A stretch of DNA of 64,000 bases. Origin: Echinicola rosea (GTDB taxonomy: Bacteria > Bacteroidota > Bacteroidia > Cytophagales > Cyclobacteriaceae). Positions 17,143 to 27,100 of this stretch are shown one piece after another. The stretch covers positions 2,074,501 to 2,138,500 of the forward strand of contig NZ_CP040106.1 of assembly GCF_005281475.1 (NCBI RefSeq), written 5' to 3'. The position numbers were made by a program, and so were the translations under genes. Position 1 is the first letter of the stretch. Each line of letters opens with the position of its first letter. The notes below the pieces were generated by a model that did no database searches, had not been told where the DNA came from, and worked only from the letters and a program-made list of their open reading frames with translations.

Positions 17143-18468
17143 ATGAAAAAGATACTCAGTTTAGGGGTGGTTTTACTTATTGTTCTAGGGAGCTGCCAGC
17201 AAAAAACACAGCAAAAGGAAGTAGTGGTTACCGATGAGGAAATTATAGACAGTTATGTCTATCTTTTGAGCAGGGCGTTGGTCGTGCGTCAAGAGCAAAT
17301 GGATTTTGAGGGCACAGGTTTGGAGTACAATACCATAAAATACAATGAAGCGGGAAAGGCGGATTTTGTCAACCCCAATTTGGATGTGGCCTATATGGAA
17401 GCTTGGATTGCGGTAGATGAAAATACGGCCGTTATACTAGAGGTTCCAGAGATTAAGGATCGCTATTTTACAGTTCAATTGCTGGATGGTTGGGGGGAGG
17501 TAGTCGCGAATATCAATGACCGGAATTTCCCAGCTCATCCTTATGGAACATTTGCGATCAAGCTAAAAGGGTCGCAGGTGGAATTACCGGAAGGAGCTTA
17601 TCCAATCGATATTCAAAATCGCAAAGTCAAAATGCTTGCCCGCGTGGAGCTTCAGGATGATCTGGAGGGCGCAGTGGCTTTGCAAAAGCAATTCAAGGTG
17701 ACGGCAGTAGGGGTCCCGGAAATTTCACCTATCATTGGGTTTCCTAAGTTTACTAATAAGCAACTGCCAGAGCACCGTTTGTTTGATTTTGCAGAGGAAT
17801 TTTTAAGAACACCAGATACACAAATGCCGAATGCCGATTCCCTTCAAGCCAAGGTCAATTCCGTGAGTGATTTTGTGGGGCGGTCGGACGAAAATGCTGC
17901 TTATGCAGATTCCATCATCAAGACCAGAGCATGGCCGGAATTTATTCAATTTGCCACCACCAAAGCCGGTGCCTTCGAGAATGGCTGGTTGGCGACCCTA
18001 AAGGCAGGGAATTATTATGGGGATTATTGGACACGTACGTCTGCTAATTTTGTGGGTATCTGGGCGAATACTTCAAAAGAGGTCGTCTATTTCATCGCTG
18101 CCAAGGGTGCGGATGACCAACCCTTGGGCGGAGGGAAGCGATATCGCTTGACTTTTACTCCTGATAATTTGCCTGAAAATCACGTGAATGGATTTTGGTC
18201 CGTTATTTTGGTGGACTTTCCAGGCTACAGAGTCGTCGAAAATGAGCTTGGTCGGTACAATTTTAATGATTATTCAGCTTTTGAATATGGAAAGGATGGT
18301 TCCTTGACCCTTTACATTAGCCCAGAATATGATTCGGATTGGCCAAAGAGCAATTGGCTGCCTTCCCCTGAGAAAGCAGCTTTCAACCTCACGCTCCGCA
18401 TGTATGTGCCTCATGAAGAGGTGCTCAATGGCAAGTGGTTTCCTGCAGGATTAGAGGTGATTGAGTAA
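17143..18468 (+). CDS. DUF1254/DUF1214 lipoprotein, second of the tandem pair
   Basis: The start is the ATG at 17143, which opens a lipoprotein signal (MKKILSLGVVLLIVLGSC); a longer frame begins inside the upstream gene. The 441-residue protein repeats its neighbour's architecture in diverged form: DUF1254 (NPNLDVAYMEAWIAVDENTAVILEVPEIKDRYFTVQLLDGWGEVVANI) and DUF1214 (VNGFWSVILVDFPGYRVVENELGRYNFND, KSNWLPSPEKAAFNLTLRMYVPHEE). The TRATG-type motif of the first copy is replaced by NINDRNFPAHPYG. Function unknown. The low similarity between the two suggests an old duplication with divided roles. Confidence 0.85.
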   Translation: MKKILSLGVVLLIVLGSCQQKTQQKEVVVTDEEIIDSYVYLLSRALVVRQEQMDFEGTGLEYNTIKYNEAGKADFVNPNLDVAYMEAWIAVDENTAVILEVPEIKDRYFTVQLLDGWGEVVANINDRNFPAHPYGTFAIKLKGSQVELPEGAYPIDIQNRKVKMLARVELQDDLEGAVALQKQFKVTAVGVPEISPIIGFPKFTNKQLPEHRLFDFAEEFLRTPDTQMPNADSLQAKVNSVSDFVGRSDENAAYADSIIKTRAWPEFIQFATTKAGAFENGWLATLKAGNYYGDYWTRTSANFVGIWANTSKEVVYFIAAKGADDQPLGGGKRYRLTFTPDNLPENHVNGFWSVILVDFPGYRVVENELGRYNFNDYSAFEYGKDGSLTLYISPEYDSDWPKSNWLPSPEKAAFNLTLRMYVPHEEVLNGKWFPAGLEVIE

Positions 18469-18487
18469 TGGTTAAACCCGCTTTATC

Positions 18488-19484
18488 AATGTCGTTTAGT
18501 TAAGAAGATTTATCAATACGGATCGTCCATTGAGAGCGTTATTATTTTAATCCATGGCCTTTTTAAACATGTACAAAATGGATCCGTCTTGCAGCTATTG
18601 GGCGTTAAGAAATTAAAAAGCGGGCAGGCAAGAAGGCAGGCTTGTTTGACGAAATACTAGCCAAAAAGAATGTTGGCTGCTAGAAAAGGAGGAGTTTGCC
18701 TGCATGAGGGTAGGTTTTAATTTTAGGCCAATAGCTGCACACCTGTGCGCCGTGGCGTAGCGGCGGGGTTTTTTGGTTACTTTGTGTGTCCTGAAGTTCG
18801 GGAAACCGGACATGCTATCCAACTGATGTCGAATAGGGCGTTACAACCCTTGGCACGACGGCTGGGACTGGATCAGGCAGACCAGTCAAATTCCCCTGAT
18901 GGTGCTGCGCTTTCAAGGCTGTGGTACTGAGCGATCAGAAGGGATGCGTTTCGAAAAGCTGAACGAAAGTGAACCGTTCGATGAAGTGTCGTGAAAAATA
19001 CTTCCTGTCAAAACCGGGGGCTAGAGTAACTTCCGGGACAAAATAGGCAGCGCAGACTGAGAGTTGGCCTATTGGCAGGCGGCATTAAGGCGGCAGGAGT
19101 TCGAAACAGGCGGTTGGATGGAACAGGAGAACCATCCCCTTTGATAGGGATGGGGCGGATCAGTCCGTAGTAGTGTTGAAAGCTCTGGAAACGGAGAAAG
19201 AGCGAAGGGACTGAGGCAATCGGTTTTGAATAGTTCCACAACCTAAAAACTAGGGAAGATGGAGTTGTTTGAAACAAAATCTGGAACATCAGATTTGATT
19301 GTCAAGAGCCGTATGACGGGAGACTGTCACGTACGGTTCTGAGAGAGGCTTGGGCATAGTGCCCAGGCCTACTCGACTTTGACCTGAAGCAAAAAAGTGA
19401 CAAAGGTAAAGAGATGAAAACCATCTTGGAATTTAGCAGAAAAATAATAGAACCAATATTTCCAAATTCACACTAACTAAACGG
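18488..19484 (+). repeat. Dispersed element R2 (family R), interrupted by a group II intron
   Basis: The left terminal repeat AATGTCGTTTAGTTAAG starts at 18488 and the right end CTAACTAAACGG is at 19473-19484, slightly shortened. The body shares long blocks with the copy at 30814-31200, for example GCGTTAAGAAATTAAAA, AGGCAGGCTTGTTTGACGAA, AAAAAGAATGTTGGCTGCTA and GACAAAGGTAAAGAGATG. Within the block that reads CACTTTTTGACCTG in that copy, this one carries about 594 extra bases, which is the group II intron listed separately. Short frames inside it (such as 18613-18822 on the minus strand) recur in the other copy as part of the repeat and are not considered genes. Confidence 0.8.
18784..19377 (+). 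mobile_element. ORF-less group II intron (ribozyme remnant)
   Basis: The 5' end GTGTGTCC fits the GUGYG consensus. Domain V is at 19306-19339, exactly 34 bases: GAGCCGTATG pairs with CGTACGGTTC, with a GGGAGAC apical part. A domain VI hairpin and the CCTACTCGAC 3' end (ending about 19377) follow, as in bacterial introns. About 475 bases upstream carry typical domain I-III sequence (GGATCAGTCCGTAGTAGTG, CTCTGGAAACGGAGAAAGAGCGAAGG). An ATG at 19259 sits where the intron-encoded protein normally begins, but only 47 bases separate it from domain V, so the reverse transcriptase/maturase gene is deleted. Splicing or mobility would need a protein supplied from elsewhere. The uninterrupted target is preserved in the element at 30814-31200. 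Confidence 0.85.
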
Positions 19485-19522
19485 GTTAAAAGAAGATATG
19501 TCCTCTTGAAAATACTATAGGG

Positions 19523-20278
19523 TCAAAACCCTATAGCATTTCCTCCATCCACGGGAAGAATCGTGCCAGTGATATAACTGGCATTTTCCGAAGCCAGATA
19601 ATACACCGCATCGGCGATATGCTCAGGGGTTCCCAGCGTTCCCATTGGGGTTCTGGAGAGCACCTTCTGTTTTCTTTCGGGGTCATTGTTTAGGGCTTTG
19701 GCAGACATGTCTGTGGCGATAAATCCTGGTGCTACACAATTCACCCTGATGCCCAATGGGGAGAGTTCTACCGCCATGGCTTTGGTCATGCCTTCTATGG
19801 CGGATTTGGAAGCGGTATAGGCGATGACCTTAGGGATGCCGTATTGAGAAGCCATTGAGCTGATATTGACGATGGCACCGCTTTTTTGATCGGTCATGAC
19901 CTTGGCTACTTCCCTGCTCAGCGAAAATACAGCGGATACATTTGTGGTGATGATCTGTTGGAATTCCTCGTCAGTGACGGCCATAAATGGCTTTTTCATG
20001 TTGATGCCGGCATTGTTGATTAGGATGTCGATTTTCCCATGCTCCGCGATGATGGAGTTGATCAATTCCGGGATATTGTTCAGGTCGTTTAAGTCGAAAG
20101 GATAGTAATGACAATTGGCTCCGAGCACTTTTTGGGCTTCTGCCAGTTTTGTTTCGTTTCTTCCGATGATAATCGTTTTGATGTTGTTGTTACAAAATTT
20201 TTTTGCTGTGGCCAGTCCAAGCCCTGAGGCTCCTCCGGTGACTATAGCAATTGGTCTGTTTGTTTTGGTAATGTTCAT
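19523..20278 (-). CDS. SDR-family oxidoreductase, candidate uronate-pathway dehydrogenase
   Basis: The 251-residue classical short-chain dehydrogenase has the cofactor motif TGGASGLG (14-21), NNAG (88-91), the active-site Ser in NISSMAS, and YTASK (Tyr154, Lys158), ending with ITGTILPVDGG. It resembles gluconate 5-dehydrogenase and 3-oxoacyl reductase-like SDRs. It is the last gene of lacI-GH67-SDR, 10 bases after the alpha-glucuronidase gene, and a mannonate dehydratase gene lies in the same locus. This suggests reduction of a glucuronate-derived keto acid, perhaps fructuronate to mannonate as done by SDR-type UxuB proteins. The exact substrate is inference. Confidence 0.85.
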   Translation of the reverse strand: MNITKTNRPIAIVTGGASGLGLATAKKFCNNNIKTIIIGRNETKLAEAQKVLGANCHYYPFDLNDLNNIPELINSIIAEHGKIDILINNAGINMKKPFMAVTDEEFQQIITTNVSAVFSLSREVAKVMTDQKSGAIVNISSMASQYGIPKVIAYTASKSAIEGMTKAMAVELSPLGIRVNCVAPGFIATDMSAKALNNDPERKQKVLSRTPMGTLGTPEHIADAVYYLASENASYITGTILPVDGGNAIGF

Positions 20279-20288
20279 TTGTTTGTCC

Positions 20289-22451
20289 TTATATGCCCGG
20301 AACGAATAGGGGCTTGAAATTTTGATAATGGTCTAATGTAAACTCAGGTTGTGGTACTCCTTCAGGTAAGGGTTTTTGGGAAAACTGCTGGAAGTAAAGC
20401 AAGCAGGCATCCCGCCACCATTTGGCTTCGTTGTGTTGGATTTGAAGAAAAGCAAGCACTTGATCATATCGCTGCTTGTCCACATGGTCTTTGATGGATT
20501 GCCAGTCTTCCAGCATACCCTGCGTCTGTTCGACACCCATTTGATAGTGGAGCGCAATTTCATCCCACAGGCTGTTCCCTGATTTCATCTTGTAGTCCCA
20601 TGGTAGATGGTGGAACCACAGCAGGTATTTTTCTGGACACGAATCGAGGTCTTCGTATTTGCGCTGGATTTCAAGGGCGTATTGTGAAAGAGCATTGCTG
20701 CCAGATGCTGTGCGGTCAAAGCCAATTCCATCTGAGCTAGCTTGATGATAATATGTGGATGTCCAGTCGTCACGGTGTTTGTCCGTGACCCAAGGGCCAG
20801 GGCCGTAATGATGGCTCCACCCCATGATGTGGTGGAGTCCTAGTGGGGTCATGTAGTTGACCACCGCTTCGTGGGATTGAAGCATCATACGTTTGGCTTT
20901 GGTGACCAGTTCTTCATCATTGCCAAAGGTCATTCTTAACCATTCTTGAGCAATGTTAGCAGCGCTTTTGCGGGGGTTCCAGGCTAATTTTCCAAAGGCA
21001 TACCAGTTGGCTTGCCCAAACTGATGACCGGTCCAGTTTCGGTCTGTGCCGATATTGGATACACCGGCCATACCGGAAAGTGAATGGTTGTCAAGGCTAC
21101 CGTCCACTATTTTTGCCACAGTGGATCCAGGCCCTTCTGCATACGTATCGGTGTCCAATACTTCTTCGAATAGCGAACCGAGGAACACCAAGTGGGTGCC
21201 TTGGCCAAGGTATTCTTGGGTGATCTGGAATTCCATCATCAGCGGAGTCTCCGGCATGGCGCCAAAGAGCGGATGAAACGGCTCTCTAGGCTGGAAATCA
21301 ATGGCGCCGTTTTTTACCTGTACCAGTACGTTGTCCTCGAATTTGCCGTCAAGGGGTTTGAATTCATTGTAAGCTTGTTTGGCGCGGTCGTCTGGGGTTT
21401 CGTTGCTGTACACAAAAGCCCTCCACATGACGATCCCTTGGTGAGGTTGAAGGGCTTTTGCCAGCATGTTGGCTCCTTCGGCCTGGGTTCGGTTGTAGTT
21501 TTGCGGGCCAGGTTGTCCTTCAGAATCAGCTTTGACGAGGAATCCGCCAAAATCTGGGATGTGTTTATAAATTTCATTGACTTTTTCGTCCCACCATTTT
21601 TGAACATCGTCATTCAGGGGGTCTGCTGTGTCGAGTCCACCGATTTCCATGGGAGCACTGAAACGAGCAGTGAGGTAAACCTTGATGCCGTATGGCCGGA
21701 AGGTATCTGCGAGGGCGGCGACTTTTTTTAGGAAATACGGTGTGAGGACCTGGGCATTTGCATTCACATTGGTGAGGACTGTTCCGTTGATGCCGATGGA
21801 CGCGTTGGCACGTGCATAGTCAAGGTATTGTGGCTTGATGTAATCGGGGAGTCGGTGCCAATCCCAAATCGAGGAGCCAGCATATCCACGCTCTACGGTC
21901 CTGTCGGGATTGTCCCAGTGGTTAAGTACCCTGACCTTTGTCTGTGGAATGGAAGTGATGTTCAGGGAGCTGATGTCCTGATGCGTCTGCAGGAGCTTTA
22001 GAAAATCAAATGTTCCATAGAGCAAGGCTTGATCGGTATTTCCACCGATCCATATGGTGCTTTTTCCGTTGTGTTGGAGGCTTTGGATGATAAACCCTTC
22101 CTTGCCCAAGTCATCCCAGGAGATGTTGTCCACGGTTGCGTTGAGATCAGGGAGTTGTTTGGGGGGGCCGATAATGAGGGTGGTTTCTGATTGGATAGAG
22201 GTGGAGAATTCAGGGGAGGAGTCCAGCATCTTCCCGAGCGCAAGATGGAGCTCTTCTTGGATGACTGCTGAGGTAGCACTTCTTCCGGGGATGGTGATGT
22301 GTTGGGTTTGATTCTGATAGTTGGACAGGTGTTTGGGATTTTGTACAGGGCGGTATTGCAGCCAAAGATTGTAACCATCGTTGGCTAAACAAGTATGGTG
22401 AGCAATGCACAGCAGTGCCCAAACGAAAAGTAAGGTAAATGACCTATTCAT
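20289..22451 (-). CDS. aguA: GH67 alpha-glucuronidase
   Basis: The 720-residue protein has an N-terminal signal peptide (LLFVWALLCIAHHTCLA) and the full GH67 architecture: an N-terminal beta domain to about residue 165, a (beta/alpha)8 catalytic domain and a long helical C-terminal region. Catalytic candidates by comparison with characterised GH67 enzymes are Glu311 (ADSEGQPGP), Asp385 (AIDFQPREP) and Glu413 (ITQEYLG). GH67 enzymes release (4-O-methyl)glucuronic acid from the non-reducing end of short xylo-oligosaccharides, so a periplasmic site fits a step after SusC/D import. It is 27 bases downstream of lacI in one operon. A GH115 enzyme for internal glucuronic acid is encoded nearby. Confidence 0.95.
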   Translation of the reverse strand: MNRSFTLLFVWALLCIAHHTCLANDGYNLWLQYRPVQNPKHLSNYQNQTQHITIPGRSATSAVIQEELHLALGKMLDSSPEFSTSIQSETTLIIGPPKQLPDLNATVDNISWDDLGKEGFIIQSLQHNGKSTIWIGGNTDQALLYGTFDFLKLLQTHQDISSLNITSIPQTKVRVLNHWDNPDRTVERGYAGSSIWDWHRLPDYIKPQYLDYARANASIGINGTVLTNVNANAQVLTPYFLKKVAALADTFRPYGIKVYLTARFSAPMEIGGLDTADPLNDDVQKWWDEKVNEIYKHIPDFGGFLVKADSEGQPGPQNYNRTQAEGANMLAKALQPHQGIVMWRAFVYSNETPDDRAKQAYNEFKPLDGKFEDNVLVQVKNGAIDFQPREPFHPLFGAMPETPLMMEFQITQEYLGQGTHLVFLGSLFEEVLDTDTYAEGPGSTVAKIVDGSLDNHSLSGMAGVSNIGTDRNWTGHQFGQANWYAFGKLAWNPRKSAANIAQEWLRMTFGNDEELVTKAKRMMLQSHEAVVNYMTPLGLHHIMGWSHHYGPGPWVTDKHRDDWTSTYYHQASSDGIGFDRTASGSNALSQYALEIQRKYEDLDSCPEKYLLWFHHLPWDYKMKSGNSLWDEIALHYQMGVEQTQGMLEDWQSIKDHVDKQRYDQVLAFLQIQHNEAKWWRDACLLYFQQFSQKPLPEGVPQPEFTLDHYQNFKPLFVPGI

Positions 22452-22478
22452 GGTTTTTAGGGTTTTGGGTTTTGTTGA

Positions 22479-23516
22479 TCAGACTTTGCTTTTCTTTTTT
22501 AGCGAAGAGTCCCGAATGATCAATTCAGACCTGAGGGTTATCGTATTCGTGTTTTGCAAAACGCCTTCAGTGCTGTCGCTGAGGTGGTTGATCAGGTTTT
22601 TCATGGCCACTTCTCCCATTTCATATCCAGGGTAGTGAGTAGTGGTAAGATTTGGTTCTATTAGCCTGGAGATCACGTCGTTGTTAAATCCCACCACGGC
22701 GATGTCTTCGGGGATGGCGATGCCTGCTTGCTTTAGTGATCGAATGCAGCTAGCAGCGCAGGCGTCGTTGGATACAAATAGCCCGTCGGGCATTGGTTTC
22801 ATGGCTATTATTCTCTTGGCGATGTCCTCTCCAGCTTCCTCGTTGAGGTCAAAATGAATGACATTGTCCTTCGAAAAGGGGATGTCATGATCCATTAGGG
22901 CGTATTTGTAACCCTTGAGCCTTTCGGCATAGACATTGATGTTCGGATTTCCCAGGGCATGAGCGATATGCTTGCAGCCTTGCTGGATAAGGTGCTTGGT
23001 GGCATTATAGCCTGCTTGTCTGTTGTCTATAATCACGCCTGTACACCCGGGTTTTGAGGCTACCCTGTCGAAGAACAAAACCGGTATTCCTTTGTCCATA
23101 AAGGGCTGAAAATGCTCTGTCTTTTCTGTATTGCCTGCCAAGGAGACCAGTAAGCCGTCCACGCGGCTGTTGAACATGGATCTGGCATTGGCTTTTTCCT
23201 TTTCGTAGGATTCGAGTGATTGACTGATGATCAAGTTGAATCCAGCTTCATTGGCTACTTTCTCCATGCCTGCCAATACGGATGATTGGAAGGAGCTGTT
23301 GAGTCGGGGGACGATGATGCCTATGTTGTGGGTGCTTTTTCTTCTTAGGTTTGAGGCAAAGACATTGGAGCGGTATCCCATTTGGTCTGCCGCTTCGAAA
23401 ATGCGTTGTTTGGTTTTCACATTGACAGCGGGGTGGTCGTTAAGTGCCCTGCTGACAGTGGTGGGGGATACGCCAAGGTCTTTGGCAATGTCGTATATGG
23501 TAATGTCCTTATTCAT
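22479..23516 (-). CDS. LacI/GalR-family transcriptional regulator of the glucuronoxylan locus
   Basis: The 345-residue protein has an N-terminal LacI helix-turn-helix (TIYDIAKDLGVSPTTVSRALNDHPAVNVKTKQRIFEAADQMGY, residues 5-47), the hinge LRRKSTHNIGIIVP, and a periplasmic-binding-protein-like effector domain to the C-terminus. It is the first gene of the operon with GH67 and the SDR, and is divergent from susC. The intergenic region carries a perfect palindrome (23736-23751) and two half-matching sites, consistent with autoregulation and control of both arms. A near-identical site upstream of the GH43 gene at 46828 suggests the regulon reaches further. The inducer is unknown; a xylo-oligosaccharide or uronate is plausible. 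Confidence 0.93.
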   Translation of the reverse strand: MNKDITIYDIAKDLGVSPTTVSRALNDHPAVNVKTKQRIFEAADQMGYRSNVFASNLRRKSTHNIGIIVPRLNSSFQSSVLAGMEKVANEAGFNLIISQSLESYEKEKANARSMFNSRVDGLLVSLAGNTEKTEHFQPFMDKGIPVLFFDRVASKPGCTGVIIDNRQAGYNATKHLIQQGCKHIAHALGNPNINVYAERLKGYKYALMDHDIPFSKDNVIHFDLNEEAGEDIAKRIIAMKPMPDGLFVSNDACAASCIRSLKQAGIAIPEDIAVVGFNNDVISRLIEPNLTTTHYPGYEMGEVAMKNLINHLSDSTEGVLQNTNTITLRSELIIRDSSLKKKSKV

Positions 23517-23553
23517 GATGGCTAAAGTGCGTTGCTAAATGAGTGGCAATAGT

Positions 23554-23569
23554 TTGGGATCGGTTTCAC
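23554..23569. promoter_or_regulatory. Weak LacI-type operator (O3), half-site match
   Basis: ATCGGTTTCA at 23559-23568 matches ten bases of the operator half at 23736-23751 and 46828-46843; the other half is not conserved. It lies about 40 bases upstream of the lacI start codon. Confidence 0.35.
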
Positions 23570-23611
23570 TATAATGGGTAATGAAATGACCTACGTAATA
23601 AATGTAATTCA

Positions 23612-23627
23612 TTCCGATCGGTTTCAT
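23612..23627. promoter_or_regulatory. LacI-type operator (O2), imperfect
   Basis: TTCCGATCGGTTTCAT shares 12 of 16 bases with the site at 46828-46843, with one half perfectly conserved. It sits between the main palindrome and lacI. Confidence 0.45.
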
Positions 23628-23735
23628 ATTGCTGTTTTCTGATTGAATATGCGGTGAATTTTTCAGGATTGTTATACTCTAAATATCAAATTTAACACTT
23701 TTTATTGTGACGAATATACAGGATATTACCTAAAT

Positions 23736-23751
23736 ATGAAATCGATTTCAT
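23736..23751. promoter_or_regulatory. Perfect LacI-type operator palindrome (O1)
   Basis: ATGAAATCGATTTCAT is a perfect 16-bp palindrome with the central CG typical of LacI-family operators. It lies between the divergent lacI and susC genes. The rest of this intergenic region (23517-24138) is AT-rich and shows no gene. Confidence 0.7.
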
Positions 23752-24138
23752 GTTTTAAATATTTTTAAAATTCTTTTTTACTGATTAAAAATACCGTCAT
23801 ATAGCATTTTTGACGTATTAGTATTGCTAATTGTAAGGCTAGGAAATCTTTTGAAAGAAATAATAAATGATTCAGCGTATCAAGGAGGCGTTTTTAAAAA
23901 CATAATCATGACTCCTATTGATTGATTAATCGATTTAGTTTATTTTTTATATCTTTTTTTGCCATAATTTATTGATTAGTACCTTGGTTTGATTGTAAAA
24001 AAATTTCTGCAATCGGTTGTAATTTATGTTTTTTTTTGTGAGGTTTATCATGCCAACGCTTCTGCGACATCGCTTGTCTAGGCGGGAGGGAAGGTTGGTG
24101 ATTTTGTACAGATAGTTTAACCCAAAAAACCAAAAAAT

Positions 24139-27100
24139 ATGAATGCTACCTTTACCAAGTGTGTCCGGTCCGAGAATGACCGACCATCTTGCAAGAGGCT
24201 CGTGAAATGGGTGTTGATGCTGGTGTTTATACTGGTAGCCCACCTTGCGACGGCTCAAAATGTAACAGTATCAGGAGTGGTGCTGGATGAAAATGGAATG
24301 GGACTGCCGGGGGCGGCAGTGCAGGAAAAAGGGACAGCCAATGGAGTAGTCACCGATTTGGATGGAGATTATAGTATTTCTGTTCAGGAGGGGGCAACAT
24401 TGGTTTTTTCTTTTTTAGGATATACACCTCAGGAAATAGCGATAGGGAACCAGACATCCATTGATGTGGATATGTCTCCCGATATGAGTTCCTTGGACGA
24501 AGTCGTGGTGGTCGGGTATGGTACCCTGCGCCAGGAAGCTGTTACAGGTTCCGTAGCATCGATAGGAGGTGATGCTATGCGGGAAGTAGCCTCGGCAAAT
24601 GTTACCCAGGCGCTGCAAGGGCGACTGCCGGGAGTTGATATCTCGCAGACTTCTACGCAGCCTGGGGCTACCATGCAGATCCGTATAAGGGGTAACCGGT
24701 CGCTAACTGCGAGCAATGACCCACTGATTGTGCTCAATGGGATTCCTTTTGCAGGATCCATTGGTGATATCAATCCTGAGGATATTGAAAGCATCGATGT
24801 GCTGAAAGATGCCTCGGCCACGGCAATTTACGGCTCTCGTGGTGCCAATGGTGTAATCTTGATCACTACCAAAAAGGGAACCAAGGGACAAGAGGCCAAA
24901 GTGAGTTATAATGGTTTTTATGGCCCCAAGACTGTTTTCGCCAAATACCCCATGATGGACGGGCCGGAATTTGTCGCGATGCGGGAAACGGCCGGGTTAT
25001 ATACCAATGGAGCAGATGAATCCAATGATGTCAATACCGATTGGCAGGACTTGTTTTATCGGACAGGCGTGATGACCAGTCACGATGTCAATGTTACTGG
25101 TGGAGGAGAGCGAAGCACGTATAGTTTTGGGGTGGGGTATTACCACGATGAAGGTGTCGTACCTACCCAGCAGTATGATCGATTTTCCTTGCGGGCATCG
25201 GTGGACCAAGAGATTGGGAAGCACTTTAGGATTGGGTTTAATTCCAACAGTAACTACAACGAACGCCAAGGCTCTCAAGTGGGGCTTTACAACACCTTGA
25301 GCATGTCGCCCATCGCTTCTCCTTACGAGGATGATGGTACACCAAGAAGAACTATCAATATGCCTCTGGATGAGAGTTGGGTAATGACAAAAGACGTGAT
25401 CAACAACGTACAGGACCAATGGCTAAATGAGACCAGGTCCTATGCTACTTACAATGCTCTGTATGGAGAATTTAAAATCCCCGGCGTGGAGGGATTGAAG
25501 TACAGGGTGAATTTGGGCTTGGACTATCGCCAGAGCAACCAAGGGGAATACACAGGAAAAGGGATCAACAGCGCAAACCCTGAGACACCATCTACCGCAG
25601 CTGTTGGCAATTCCCATACATATCATTGGATTGTCGAAAACCTTTTGACCTATGATAAGACGATTGCAGATAAGCATATCATCAATGTGACAGCGCTATA
25701 TAGCTCCGAGCAGAATAAATTCAACCGCTCAAGGATGTGGGCAAGGGATATACCTGCAGATCAGTTTCAGTTCTATAACCTTGGATTCGCCAATGGGGAG
25801 ATCCAGATCAATCCTGATGATCAACAATATGAGGTATGGGGCTTGAAATCCGTTATGGGTAGGGTCATGTATTCCTATGATGATCGGTATATGATTTCGG
25901 CTACCCTAAGGTCAGATGGCTCTTCTAGGTTGGCTCCAGGGCATAAGTGGCATACTTACCCGGCGGTTTCAGCAGGGTGGAACATTGGAGACGAGGCTTT
26001 TATGGGCAATGTTTCTTTTGTCAATATGCTGAAGCTAAGGGCAGGCTATGGGCAGACTTCCAACCAAGCCATTGCGCCATATGCAACACTGGGAGGTTTG
26101 GGGACACGTCCTTATAATTTCGGGGATGACACCTATGAAACGGGTTATTTTGTAAACTCCCTTCCCAACCCCAATTTAGGGTGGGAGTACTCTGAAACGT
26201 TGAACTTCGGCCTTGACTTCCGGCTGTTTGACCATCGTTTGTCAGGTACGGTCGAATACTATGTGACCAACACCAAGGACATTCTATTGGGGGTGAATCT
26301 CCCCGGTACCTCAGGGGTGAGCAGTTATACTGCCAATATTGGAGAGACCCAGAACAAAGGGGTCGAGATTTCATTAAATGGCACCATTATCCAAAATAAT
26401 GATTGGACTTGGGAGGCTGGGGTTAACCTATATGCTAACCGAAATAAACTGGTGTCATTGGCCTCTGAACAAAAAAGAGATGAAGGGAACTGGTGGTTTG
26501 TAGGCCATCCCATCAATGTGATATACGACTATGAGTACCAAGGGCTATGGCAAGAAGGCGATCCCTATCTGGATGTGCTGGAGCCCGGGGGGAATGTCGG
26601 GATGATTAAGGTAAAATATACCGGCGAATACGAAGAAGACGGTACGCCTTCACGGGCAATAGGCCCTGATGATCGTCAGATCCTGGACCTTCAGCCCAAT
26701 TTTATGGGAGGCTTTAATACCCGTGTAGCGTACAAGAATTTTGACCTTAGCCTTGTGGGGGCTTTTAAGAGCGGTGGCATATTGATCAGTACGCTCCATT
26801 CTTCAACTGGGTACCTAAATATGCTCAGTGGGCGAAGGAATAATGTCAAAGTGGATTATTGGACACCTGAAAATACAGGGGCAAGATACCCCGCTCCAGG
26901 AGGATTGGCCAGTGGGGATAACCCAAAATATGGGAATACACTGGGGTATTTCGATGCTTCTTTCTTGAAAATACGTACCATGACGCTTGGGTATAATTTT
27001 GACCAGGACAGTAACTGGATGAACAAAGCGGGAATTAGCAGGCTGAGGGTTTATGGAGCCGTACAGAATCCATTTGTCTTGTTTTCGCCCTTCCATAAGG

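Noticed and set aside
18613..18822. Minus-strand frame shared with 30812-31087 (SSFSSSQHSFWLVFRQTSLPSC)
   Set aside because: Both lie in the dispersed element R2/R3; conservation reflects the repeat, and the reading frame breaks in R4 and R5.
21192..21731. 179-residue frame opposite the GH67 gene
   Set aside because: Antisense to a strongly supported gene, with no signal, domain or start context of its own.
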